From the NCBI GenBank assembly GCA_016706545.1, contig JADJJK010000020.1:102276-166275 (forward strand): DNA of 64,000 bases, given 5' to 3'. This document shows, piece after piece, positions 35,039-43,438 of the stretch; the first letter of the stretch is position 1, and every line of letters begins with the position of its first letter. This stretch comes from Myxococcales bacterium. GTDB taxonomy: Bacteria; Myxococcota_A; Polyangia; Haliangiales; Haliangiaceae. A program made the position numbers and the translations under genes. The notes beneath the pieces are model-generated. The model did not search any database and was not told where the DNA came from. It saw nothing but the letters and a program-made list of their open reading frames with translations.

Positions 35039-37255
35039 GTGGCGGCCATGGTGCAGCTCCATGCGTGTTGCCGGCACGACCGCTCCTCGTCTATCACACC
35101 GCCGGCCACGGCGAGGCGTTGGGGCAGTGGATGCCGCCGCGCGAACCTGGCGCTGCTGGTGCTGGCGGCGGCCTGCGCGCCGCGCGGCGCGGAGCCCGCG
35201 GCGCCACATCCTGGCGCGGTGCCCGCCGCCGCGCCCAGCCCGGGGCGGCTCAGCGCGACACCGGGGGCACCGGCGGCGCCGGCGGCACCGGCGACACCGG
35301 GGGCGACAGCGACGCCTGCTGGCGCGCTCGAGCGGCGCACGGTGGTCTCGCTGGGGCGGCCCTCCGGCACCAGCGTGCAGACGCGCGCCGCCGACGGCAC
35401 CATCTCCAGCGTGCTGCACGTGCTGGAGAACGGCCGCGGCCCGCACACCGAGGCCACGTATGAGCTGGCGAAGGACGGCACCTTCCTCCGCCTGACGGCG
35501 CGAGGGCATCACTCGTTTGGCGCGCAGTTCACCGCGAGCTTCGCGCGCGAGGGGCGCCGCGCCACCTGGGACAGCACGGAGGAGCGCGGCGACGCGCTGC
35601 TCGATGGGCCGGCGCTGTACTTTCCGGTGGCGGAGCTGCCCGAGGTGGAGGGATACCTGGTGCAGGCGGCGCTGCGAAGCGGTGGCGCGCTGCGTATCTT
35701 GCCCGCTGGCAACGCGCGGGTGGAGGCGGTGGGCGAGGTGGAGGTGACGGCCGGCGGGCAGCGCCGCACCGTGGTGGGGTACGCCATCCACGGCCTCGGC
35801 TTCCTGCCCAGGTACACGTGGATGACCCCGGAGGGCTCGTGGTTTGGATCGATCTCCGAGTGGTTCTCCACCGTGCCCGAGGGCTGGGAGGGCGCCATCG
35901 ATCGCTTGCTCGAGGCGCAACGCGGCTTTGATCTGGCGCGCGCCGCGAAGCTGGCGGCCGAGCTGGCGGAGCGACCGCCAGCGGCGGGCCTGGCCTTCAC
36001 GCACGCGCGGGTGCTCGACGTGGAGCGCGGGCGATGGCTGCCGGACCACACGGTGGTGATCCGGGGCGACCGCATCGTCGCGGTGGGGCCAAGCCGCACC
36101 ACCAAGGTGCCGGCGGGCGCGCAGGTGAGCGACCTCACCGGCAAGGCGCTGGTGCCCGGGCTCATGGACATGCACGCCCACCTCGACGACGCCGATGGCA
36201 TCTTGAACCTGGCCTCCGGCGTGACCCTGGTGCGCGACGTCGGCAACCAGCCGGACAAGCTCGACGCCTACAAGCGGGCGTTCGACGAAGGCAAGGCGAT
36301 TGGGCCGCACGTGGTGCGGCTTGGCTTCATCGAAGGTCGCAACGAGAAGGCGGCCTCGAGCGTGGTGACCGCCGAGACACCAGCAGAGGCGCGCGCGGCG
36401 GTGGAGCTGTTCGCGCAGCGCGGCTACCAGGGCATCAAGATCTACAACTCGGTGCGTCCGGAGCTGGTGCCGCTTTTGACCGCAGAGGCGCATCGCCGCG
36501 GGATGTCGGTGACCGGGCACGTGCCAGTCCACATGCTGGCGGAGGACGTGGTGCGGGCGGGCTTCGACGGCATCGAGCACATCACGATGCTGTTTCTCAA
36601 CTTCTTCGCGACCCGGCAGACGGACACCCGGGACACCACGCGCTTCACGCTGGTGGGAGACCACGCGCCGGATCTGGATCTGGCGAGCGCGCCGGTGCAG
36701 GCGTTCCTGCGCCTCCTGCGGGATCGCAAGGTCGTGATCGATCCCACGGTGAACGCCTTCGAAGACCTGCTGGTGTGGGAGCAAGGCAAGGTGGCGGCCG
36801 GGCTGGAGGAGCTGGCCGCGCGGCTGCCGGTCTTGCCGCGCCAGGTGTACATAATGGGCGGGCTCCCGGTGGATGCCGCCAAGCACCAGCGCTACGTGGC
36901 GGCCTTTGACAAGCTCTTGCAGATGACCAAGGCCCTGGTGGACGCCAAGGTGCGGGTGGTGATCGGCACCGACGCGCTGGCTGGCCTGATGTATCACCAC
37001 GAGCTACGGCTGTTTGCTCGCGCCGGGATCCCGGCTGCCGAGATCTTGCGCATGGCGACGATCTTGCCGGCCCGGTACCTGGGCATGGAGCGGCAGCACG
37101 GCTCGATCGCGGTGGGCAAGCTCGCGGACCTGGTCGTGATCGAAGGCGACCCGCTGGCGCGCATCGCCGATCTTGGCAACACGGTGACTGTGATGCGCGC
37201 AGGGATTGCGTACTCGTGCGGGGCGCTGTATGCCGCGATCGGAGTCCGGCCGTAG
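35039..37255 (+). CDS. Lipoprotein amidohydrolase (metal-dependent hydrolase)
   Basis: 738 residues. The N-terminal hydrophobic segment LALLVLAAACAPRG ends in a lipobox-like Cys, so the protein is probably a lipoprotein, followed by a Pro/Ala linker. Residues 100-310 form a beta-rich domain of unknown type. The amidohydrolase barrel follows: LVPGLMDMHAHLDDADG (HxH), GYQGIKIYNS with the likely carbamylated Lys, SVTGHVPVHM, GIEHITML and VIGTDALAGL with the catalytic Asp. The C-terminal strand motif HGSIAVGKLADLVVIEGDPL completes it. Related enzymes hydrolyse dipeptides or cyclic amides outside the cytoplasm. The exact start is unsure (GTG at 35039 or ATG at 35048). Confidence 0.85.
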   Translation: MAAMVQLHACCRHDRSSSITPPATARRWGSGCRRANLALLVLAAACAPRGAEPAAPHPGAVPAAAPSPGRLSATPGAPAAPAAPATPGATATPAGALERRTVVSLGRPSGTSVQTRAADGTISSVLHVLENGRGPHTEATYELAKDGTFLRLTARGHHSFGAQFTASFAREGRRATWDSTEERGDALLDGPALYFPVAELPEVEGYLVQAALRSGGALRILPAGNARVEAVGEVEVTAGGQRRTVVGYAIHGLGFLPRYTWMTPEGSWFGSISEWFSTVPEGWEGAIDRLLEAQRGFDLARAAKLAAELAERPPAAGLAFTHARVLDVERGRWLPDHTVVIRGDRIVAVGPSRTTKVPAGAQVSDLTGKALVPGLMDMHAHLDDADGILNLASGVTLVRDVGNQPDKLDAYKRAFDEGKAIGPHVVRLGFIEGRNEKAASSVVTAETPAEARAAVELFAQRGYQGIKIYNSVRPELVPLLTAEAHRRGMSVTGHVPVHMLAEDVVRAGFDGIEHITMLFLNFFATRQTDTRDTTRFTLVGDHAPDLDLASAPVQAFLRLLRDRKVVIDPTVNAFEDLLVWEQGKVAAGLEELAARLPVLPRQVYIMGGLPVDAAKHQRYVAAFDKLLQMTKALVDAKVRVVIGTDALAGLMYHHELRLFARAGIPAAEILRMATILPARYLGMERQHGSIAVGKLADLVVIEGDPLARIADLGNTVTVMRAGIAYSCGALYAAIGVRP

Positions 37256-37314
37256 CCGGAGAAAAAGGCGCGCTCACGTCGCGGGTGACAACGTCGTCGC
37301 GCGCATGTGCCGAT

Positions 37315-37397
37315 GCGCGCCAGGTGACGAACGCGCGCGCGAACGCGCGCCAGGTGACGAACGCGCGGCCGATGCGCGCCAGGTGACGAACGCGCGC
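37315..37397 (+). repeat. Three 29-30 bp repeats in the intergenic region
   Basis: GCGCGCCAGGTGACGAACGC followed by GCG occurs at 37315, 37345 and 37374. The units are nearly adjacent, within the 267-bp gap after the amidohydrolase gene. There are only three units and no unique spacers, so it is a simple tandem duplication. Confidence 0.8.
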
Positions 37398-37522
37398 GCG
37401 ATGTAGCGCGTCCTCCCTCGCTGGCGAGCGGTGTCGCGCGAGCGTCGCGCTCGGGATCTACGGGCCAGCGATTGCGATGAACCGAGCTTGGCGACCTCAC
37501 CGACCCGTGCTCTTATGCGCGC

Positions 37523-37933
37523 ATGTTGCGTATCTGCGCTCGCTGCGGCACCGGCAATCGCGTGCCGTCTCGCCACCTCGCTGACGCGGGGAAGTGCGGC
37601 GCATGCAGAGAGCCGCTGCCGCCGCAGCAGGTGCCACTGGATGTCGTGGAAGTGAAGAAGCTGGACCGCCTGCTGGCCCAGGTGCGCGTGCCGGTCATGG
37701 TGGAGCTGCAGGCCTCTGGCGGCGCGCAGCGCCTGGCCACCACCGCGGCCAAGCTCGCGGGCCGGGCGCTGGTGGTGCGGGTCCCTGCGGCGGTCGCCTT
37801 CGAGCTGGCGGCTCGCCATGATCTGGAGTCGCAGCCACGCTTCCTGTGGTTCTTCCGGGGCCGGCTGCAGCGGCAGCAGAGCGAGCTGGAAGATCCGCGG
37901 GTGCTCGAGGGCTGGGCCATCGGGTCTGCCTGA
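37523..37933 (+). CDS. Thioredoxin-2-like protein lacking the CxxC active site
   Basis: 136 residues. Residues 1-33 form a zinc ribbon like that of TrxC (CARCGTGNRVPSRHLADAGK then CGACREPLPP). The remainder follows the thioredoxin fold: a VVEVKKLDRLLAQVRVPVMV strand, ALVVRVPAAVAFELAARHDL, and SQPRFLWFFRG with the cis-Pro. Where the active site WCGPC should be, the sequence reads ELQASGGAQRL with no cysteine. Redox activity is therefore unlikely; a binding or chaperone role is possible. The overall length is normal for TrxC, so this is not a truncation. Confidence 0.7.
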   Translation: MLRICARCGTGNRVPSRHLADAGKCGACREPLPPQQVPLDVVEVKKLDRLLAQVRVPVMVELQASGGAQRLATTAAKLAGRALVVRVPAAVAFELAARHDLESQPRFLWFFRGRLQRQQSELEDPRVLEGWAIGSA

Positions 37934-38001
37934 AGCTGCTGAAGCGGCTAAGCCGGCCCGATGCTGTTTGAAGCCGTCGAAGCCGGCCCGACTCCCTGCG
38001 C

Positions 38002-40191
38002 TCACGAAGCGCGGCGGAACACGAACGGATACCGGACCTCGGCGAGGCCCTGCGGCGCCGGGAACGAGATCGAGGAGATGACGCCGGCCACGCACTGGTC
38101 GACGTCCTTGTGCAGGCCGGTGGCCGACGACGAGATCACCTGCCCCGAGGCGCCGATGACGAAGGTCGCCTCCACGGTGCCCGCCAGCTCCGGGTTGGCC
38201 AGCAGCTCCTTCTCGTAGCAGTACTGGAGCTTGACGATCGCCCGCTTGATGTAGCGGCGGATGATGGCCTTGTCGAGCCCGCAGCCCGAGGAGCCGCAGG
38301 AAGGGGCCGGGCCGATCACCACGGTCGGGACGAAGGAGCCTCGTCGGTTGCGGAGCAAGCCGCATGGGCGCCCCGAGACGCAGCCACCGACCCGGTACGG
38401 CCCTTCGCCGGTGCCGTCGTCGCCGATGGTGACGTAGCGGCCGCCGGTGCGAAGCAAGTCGCTAAAGCCACCGCCGCCGTCTGAGAGTCCCTGCGCGCCG
38501 CCCCCGAAGGAGCCCTCCGAGCCAAGAGGCCCGGTCCCCGAGAAGTCGCCCGAGGCGGTGGCGGCGTCCAGGCCAGAGGCAAGCTCTGCCTCGCCGGGCA
38601 GCCCGGACCAGGACCGCTCGCGCAGCGCCCCGGTGCCCAGGACGCCCGAGCTGATGGCCAGCTCGAGAGCCTGGGCTCGCGTCAGCGACGGTCGCTCGGC
38701 GGTGCGCGCCAGCGCCTGGCGGCCAGCGCTGGTACGCTCCGGCTCTCCCCGCTTCCCCTCCGCCTCTGCGAGCGCCGCGGCCTCTCCGGCCTGCCCGCTG
38801 CCCTCGGCGGTGGCGCCCACTTGTGGCTTGTCCTCTTGCGCGGTCGCCGACAAGCGCGACGCCAGGGTCTCGTAGTTGTCCAGGTTGTACGACGCCACCG
38901 ACGCCTCCACCGGGGTGGCGCGCAAGATGGCCCACAGCGCAACGTGAGCTGCCGCCGAGGCCACCAGGTAGCCGACCGGCCGGGCGTCGCCACGCGCGGT
39001 CAAGGCCGCGAGCTGAGCCGCAGGGCGCGCGACCGCCGACAGCAGCAAGGTGACGGCGCCGCAGCGCAGGCGCACCTGGCCACGCCGCGGCAAGTGCAGC
39101 TCGAACGCGCCATCCGCGCTCTGCCGCGCGCGGCCCTGCGCGATCAGATCGGTGAGCGGCGTGGTGGCCCTGCCGCTGACCAGCTCGCCGCCAAGCTCGC
39201 GCGTGGTGCGGACGATGAGCCGCCCTTGCCGCGAGGCCACCAGCGCGAAGCTCGGCACGGGCGACGCCGACACCGGCAGCTCCACGCCGGGCGCGGTGCC
39301 GATGCGAAAGAGCGGATGCGCCCGCTCACTGTGGCGGTGCCAGAGGCCGAGCACCAGCGCGCCCAGCGCGAGCCCGAGCGCGCCAAACGCGACGAGGTCG
39401 TAGCCTGGGCCGAGCAAGCGCTCGCGAAACGCCGACAGCGGCCGCGCCAGCTCCTGCACCCAGGTGAGGCGCTGCGCGTGGTTCTGGGCGGCCACGTTCA
39501 GCGACACCGCGAACGCGGCGACGGCGACCACCGCGGCGACGGCGCCGATGGCCAGGTACGCCCGCGAGCCCAGGCCGGCCCTGGCCTGCTGCGCGCAGTG
39601 CTTGACCGCGACGACGCTGTCGCCGAGCATCGCCACCACCTCGATCGCCTGCTCGCGCTCGTCGATGGCGACGTCGTCGACCGGCGACTCCTGCGCGGCG
39701 GCGGCTGCCATGAGCGCGACGGCAGGCGGAGAGGCGGGCGGGGCCGGGGTAACAGGCGCGATAGGCGCGACAGGCGCGATAGGCGCGACAGGCTCCGCAC
39801 CCGGCGCCCGCGCAACCGGCGCCGACGACGGCGACGCGGGCGACGGCAAGGACGGCGACGCGAGCGACGGCAAGGACGGCGACGCGAGCGACGGCAAGGA
39901 CGCGAGCGACGGCGGGGTGGCCGCGGGCAGCCGCGGGGCCGCCTGCAGCGCGGGCAAAGGCGGCCTCCCGACCGACGGGGAGGCGGTCGCTCGTGGCGAC
40001 AGGGGCACGAGCGGCGGCGGCAGCGCCGCGCTGGGCGGTGACAGCCGCGGCAGGGCCGCCGCCGACGGCGCGCTGGCGCCGCCGGCCTTGCCGCCAGGGG
40101 ACGCCGGGCCGGGCGACGGAGAAGCAGACGGAGAAGCAGACGGAGCAGCGGGCGACGATCCACGACGAGACGATCCGATGGCGGAAGACAT
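38002..40191 (-). CDS. AgmX/PglI-type C-terminal domain protein (TonB-like), membrane-anchored
   Basis: 729 residues from the ATG at 40191 with GGAGG upstream. Residues 1-190 are Ala/Pro/Ser-rich with short repeats (SLASPSLPSLASPSLPSPAS). Transmembrane segments lie near residues 220-240, 270-290 and 400-420. A Gly/Ser linker follows, and then the C-terminal domain: IIRRYIKRAIVKLQYCYEKE, LANPELAGTVEATFVIGASG and SISFPAPQGLAEVRYPFVF, typical of the AgmX/PglI family named from myxobacterial gliding genes and related to TonB C-termini. It probably spans the envelope and transmits force or connects machines. The two half-domains before the linker may be FHA-like or beta-rich; I am not certain. Confidence 0.8.
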   Translation of the reverse strand: MSSAIGSSRRGSSPAAPSASPSASPSPGPASPGGKAGGASAPSAAALPRLSPPSAALPPPLVPLSPRATASPSVGRPPLPALQAAPRLPAATPPSLASLPSLASPSLPSLASPSLPSPASPSSAPVARAPGAEPVAPIAPVAPIAPVTPAPPASPPAVALMAAAAAQESPVDDVAIDEREQAIEVVAMLGDSVVAVKHCAQQARAGLGSRAYLAIGAVAAVVAVAAFAVSLNVAAQNHAQRLTWVQELARPLSAFRERLLGPGYDLVAFGALGLALGALVLGLWHRHSERAHPLFRIGTAPGVELPVSASPVPSFALVASRQGRLIVRTTRELGGELVSGRATTPLTDLIAQGRARQSADGAFELHLPRRGQVRLRCGAVTLLLSAVARPAAQLAALTARGDARPVGYLVASAAAHVALWAILRATPVEASVASYNLDNYETLASRLSATAQEDKPQVGATAEGSGQAGEAAALAEAEGKRGEPERTSAGRQALARTAERPSLTRAQALELAISSGVLGTGALRERSWSGLPGEAELASGLDAATASGDFSGTGPLGSEGSFGGGAQGLSDGGGGFSDLLRTGGRYVTIGDDGTGEGPYRVGGCVSGRPCGLLRNRRGSFVPTVVIGPAPSCGSSGCGLDKAIIRRYIKRAIVKLQYCYEKELLANPELAGTVEATFVIGASGQVISSSATGLHKDVDQCVAGVISSISFPAPQGLAEVRYPFVFRRAS

Positions 40192-40445
40192 GCGGCCTCC
40201 AGAGGCGGGGCCGCCCCGCGCTCTGACGTGAGCGCGCGCGGCACCATGGAAGATCAGGCGACAGGGAATGAACGCAAGGCGCGCGTGCGGCGCACTCGCC
40301 CGCGGTCTGCAAGGACTCGCCTCACCAACCGCGTGCCCGTTAGGACAGCGGTCGTGCCCCGCGGTTCCCAAATGTTGCAGCGGAAGCGACTTCTCGACGA
40401 CGCCGAGCGACGCCCCAGCGGCGTGACGCCTGGCACGCTACGGGA

Positions 40446-41174
40446 TCAGTTGCACGCCATGGCAGCGAGCAAGGCGACCTGATCTTGCGCGCCGGTCGCG
40501 CACGGCCCCTTGGTGCTGCTCACCGGGGAGAACGTGCAGCTCGCGAGGAAGTCGTCGTTGACCATGCAGTTGGCGGGGGCCACCGCGGACGCCACCGCGT
40601 CGAGGCCAACGGCGCGGCCGATCACGTTCAGCGCGCCGTGCGCGATGAACGGCTGCCCGCCGTGGATCGTATAGAACGCGGTGTTGAGAAAGCCGATGGT
40701 GTTGGGGTTGGTGTAGCCGCAGTTGAACGTGGTGCGCGCGGAGGGCACCTCCACGGTGAACTTGCTGAGGAACACCAGCATGAAGTAGTCCCCGCTGCGG
40801 GGCCGCGTGTGCATGACCGGGATGCGCAGCGACGCGAGCTTGATGTCCAGGATGTCGAGGAGCTGATCTCGCTCCGCGGTGTTTGCGTACGGCGCGATCT
40901 CGAGCCCAGACTCCGGAAAGTCCGGCGCCTCGGAGACGTTGGCGCGAGCGTCATCCGCGGCGCCCTTGAGGAGCGAGACGCCCTCGAAGTTGAGGTACAC
41001 GACCGGCTTGCCACACAGCGGGACGCCGTTGTCGGCGCGGAGCAAGACCTCATCGGGGTCCCCGGAGTCGTCGCCACAGGCGCCCTGCGAGACGAGCAGG
41101 CCCAGCGCTGCGGCGAGCCGCACGGCGCGCCGCCCGACCACGCGACCAGCTTCACGGAGACCAAGATTCGACAT
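40446..41174 (-). CDS. Lipoprotein resembling an inactivated metzincin protease
   Basis: 242 residues. A basic signal region (GRRAVRLAAALGLLVSQGAC) ends in a lipobox Cys. The mature part begins with VVYLNFEGVSLLKGAADDAR, a start seen in secreted myxobacterial protease-like proteins. Where a zinc site HExxHxxG is expected the sequence reads FIAHGALNVIGRAVGLDAVA, with only the first His and the GL kept. The cysteine pairs near the C-terminus suggest disulfides. I infer a non-catalytic relative; the family assignment is tentative. It stands alone next to the MscS-like gene on the same strand. Confidence 0.55.
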   Translation of the reverse strand: MSNLGLREAGRVVGRRAVRLAAALGLLVSQGACGDDSGDPDEVLLRADNGVPLCGKPVVYLNFEGVSLLKGAADDARANVSEAPDFPESGLEIAPYANTAERDQLLDILDIKLASLRIPVMHTRPRSGDYFMLVFLSKFTVEVPSARTTFNCGYTNPNTIGFLNTAFYTIHGGQPFIAHGALNVIGRAVGLDAVASAVAPANCMVNDDFLASCTFSPVSSTKGPCATGAQDQVALLAAMACN

Positions 41175-41223
41175 CTCGGCACTATACCTCGGGCGCTGGC
41201 GCCGAGGTGCGGCGAGCCCTGGG

Positions 41224-42042
41224 TCAGGCGGCCGGGAGCTGGATGGTGAACTTCAGGTGCTGAGCGGCCAGCGCGTCTCGCGTGCGCTCGACGAGGCTTG
41301 GCACGAGCTCCCGGTAGTCGTCCGCGGCCGACCACGGCCGGAGCATCAGCTTGGTGCCGGCGTCGCCGACCTCCACCAGGTCGATCGCGGGCGGCGGCGA
41401 CGGCAAGACGCGGGGGTCGCTGAGCAGCACCGCCTCGAGGAGCTGGCGGACCTGCGCCACGTCCGCGGCGCTGGCGACGCTGACGACCAGATCGATGCGC
41501 CGGGTGCCGCGCGTGGTCATGTTCTCGATGGGCGCGGCGATGATCTGCCCGTTGGGGATGATGACCTCGCGGTTGTCTTCACACACCAGGAAGGTGTGGA
41601 AGACCTTGATGGCGTCCACCCGCCCGACGTGCTTGCCGATGATCACCTGATCGCCTACGCGGTACGGGCGCAGCACGATCAGCATCACGCCCGCGGCGAA
41701 GTTGGACAACGATCCCTGCAACGCCAACCCGATGGCGAGGCCAGCGGCGCCCAGCACCGCCACCACCGCGGTGGTGCGGATGCCCAGCGTGTCCAGCGCC
41801 GCGGTGACCACCGCGACCAGCAGCACGGCGTAGAGCACGTCGCTCAGGAACTTGGACAGCGAGACGTCGATGCGGCTGCGATCCATCAAGCGCGCCAGGC
41901 CCCGCACGACCAGGCGGGCCAGCCAGCGCCCGACGAAGAACACCAGGATCGAGATGACGAGCTTGATGCCAAAGGGCAACAGATACGCCTGCGCCAGGGT
42001 CTTGAGCGAGGCGAACGACAGGTTCAGGTTCACAGCGTCCAT
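41224..42042 (-). CDS. MscS-family mechanosensitive ion channel
   Basis: 272 residues from the ATG at 42042. Three membrane helices are seen. The pore-lining third helix reads TAVVAVLGAAGLAIGLALQG then SLSNFAAGVML, the Gly/Ala pattern of MscS. The beta domain has RPYRVGDQVIIGKHVGRVDA and EVIIPNGQIIAAPIENMT. The protein is at the short end of the family and should open under hypo-osmotic tension. Its start overlaps the LysR gene's stop by 13 bp on the same strand, so the two are translated from one message. The upstream frame to 42153 lies inside the LysR gene and is not used. Confidence 0.9.
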   Translation of the reverse strand: MDAVNLNLSFASLKTLAQAYLLPFGIKLVISILVFFVGRWLARLVVRGLARLMDRSRIDVSLSKFLSDVLYAVLLVAVVTAALDTLGIRTTAVVAVLGAAGLAIGLALQGSLSNFAAGVMLIVLRPYRVGDQVIIGKHVGRVDAIKVFHTFLVCEDNREVIIPNGQIIAAPIENMTTRGTRRIDLVVSVASAADVAQVRQLLEAVLLSDPRVLPSPPPAIDLVEVGDAGTKLMLRPWSAADDYRELVPSLVERTRDALAAQHLKFTIQLPAA

Positions 42043-42929
42043 GGCGGTGGATTGAAGGAGCGGGTCATGTGTTCGAGGAAGAGCTGCAGCTTGGGCGGCA
42101 GGTTCTGCCTGCCAGGATAGACGGCGAAGAACTCGGTGACGCGGCCCTCCCACTGCGGGAGCACGCGCTCGAGCTGACCGCGCTGGACCGCCTCGGGCAC
42201 GAAGAAGTCCGGCAAGATGCCGATGCCGCCGCCCTCGATCACCACCGCGCGCACGGCGGCCAGGTTGTTGCTGGCAAACCGCGCGGGCCGCGCGAACTCG
42301 TAGCTCTCGCCGGACGGGCCGTCGAGGTCCCAGCTCTGCATCCGGGTGATCGGCGTGAACAGCACGCGATCGTGCTCGTCCAGCTCATCGATGGACTGCG
42401 GCGCCGGCCGCCGCGCCAGGTAGCTCGGCGCCGCCCAGAGCTGCATGTGGACGCGGCACAGCCGCCGGGCGGCGAACGTGGACTCCTGCAGCGGGCCAAA
42501 GCGAATGGCCACGTCGAAGCCGTCCTCGATCAGATCGACCACCCGATCCGAGGCGTCCAGCTCGACGGAGATCTCCGGATGCTCGCTGCAGAAGCGCGAC
42601 AGCACCGGGCCCAGGTACGTGGTGGAGAGGTCCACCGGGGCGGTGACCTTCAGCATGCCGCGCGGCGCCGCCTGCATGTCCGTCACCAGCTTCTCCGCCG
42701 CCGCGGCGTCTGACACGATCCGGGCGCAGCGTTCGTAGTACACTTGGCCGGCGTCGGTGAGCGCCAGCTTGCGGGTGGTGCGCTGCAGGAGCCGCACGCC
42801 CAGCCGCTCCTCGAGCTGCGCGAGCTTGCGGCTCACCGTGGACTTGGGCAGGCCCAGCACCTCGGCCGCGCCGGTGAAGCTCTTGGTCTCGACGACCCGG
42901 GTAAACACGAGGATCTCGTTCAGGTCCAT
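42030..42929 (-). CDS. LysR-family transcription regulator
   Basis: 299 residues, the usual length. The N-terminal winged HTH reads MDLNEILVFTRVVETKSFTG then AAEVLGLPKSTVSRKLAQLE. The effector domain starts GMLKVTAPVDLSTTYLGPVL and includes GIGILPDFFVPEAVQRGQL. It belongs to the CrgA-like group. It is divergent from the AdoMet decarboxylase gene, with about 47 bp between start codons, the classical arrangement for a LysR regulator and its target. Thus it may control the polyamine operon and, through overlap, is co-expressed with the MscS channel. The ligand is unknown. Confidence 0.9.
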   Translation of the reverse strand: MDLNEILVFTRVVETKSFTGAAEVLGLPKSTVSRKLAQLEERLGVRLLQRTTRKLALTDAGQVYYERCARIVSDAAAAEKLVTDMQAAPRGMLKVTAPVDLSTTYLGPVLSRFCSEHPEISVELDASDRVVDLIEDGFDVAIRFGPLQESTFAARRLCRVHMQLWAAPSYLARRPAPQSIDELDEHDRVLFTPITRMQSWDLDGPSGESYEFARPARFASNNLAAVRAVVIEGGGIGILPDFFVPEAVQRGQLERVLPQWEGRVTEFFAVYPGRQNLPPKLQLFLEHMTRSFNPPPWTL

Positions 42930-42976
42930 GCAGCCCAGCCTTGCGAGCGTTGGTTGGTCAATTTACTCTTCCGGGT

Positions 42977-43438
42977 GTGAACGGCGGCATCGAGTGGATC
43001 ATCGACGCATTCGAGTGCCGGCCTGCGGCGCTGCGCGATCGCGCGGCCGTGACGGCGCTGCTCGACAGGGTGATCCGGGATGCAAACCTTCACGTGGTGG
43101 CAAAAGCAGAGCACGTGTTTGGGGGGCCCGGTGGGGTGACGGCCATGTACTTGCTCGCAGAGTCGCATCTTACCATTCACACGTTCCCCGAATCGGGGGT
43201 CGCCACCATCAACCTGTACTGCTGTCGCCCGCGGCTCGCGCTGCCCTGGCACGAGCTGCTCGCCGAGGCGCTGGGCGCCGTCCGGGTATCGGTACGCGAG
43301 CTGACACGTGGCGGCGCTGGGCTCGCGGGCTCGCAGGCAGCCGATGACGCGGCCGGCACGCCAGGCGACCGCGACGCACGCGATGTCAGCAGCGCCGCCG
43401 CGCCGCAGGCGCCGCGCAAGGTGGTGGGCCTCCGATGA
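42977..43438 (+). CDS. speD: S-adenosylmethionine decarboxylase (SpeD, prokaryotic type)
   Basis: 153 residues from the GTG at 42977 (NGGIEWIIDAFECRPAALRD); a TTG at 42941 is an alternative. The core AMYLLAESHLTIHTFPESGV contains the Glu-Ser cleavage site that makes the pyruvoyl group, the His of the HT[WF]PE motif, and downstream the active-site Cys in INLYCCRP. It decarboxylates AdoMet to give the aminopropyl donor for polyamines. A Ala/Asp-rich tail of about 45 residues is extra. Its stop overlaps the next start as ATGA, opening a seven-gene operon. It lacks ordinary biosynthetic neighbours such as arginine or ornithine decarboxylase. Confidence 0.9.
   Translation: MNGGIEWIIDAFECRPAALRDRAAVTALLDRVIRDANLHVVAKAEHVFGGPGGVTAMYLLAESHLTIHTFPESGVATINLYCCRPRLALPWHELLAEALGAVRVSVRELTRGGAGLAGSQAADDAAGTPGDRDARDVSSAAAPQAPRKVVGLR

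Noticed and set aside
34355..37000. 881-codon minus frame
   Set aside because: It is opposite the acetyltransferase and amidohydrolase genes; low-complexity basic composition.
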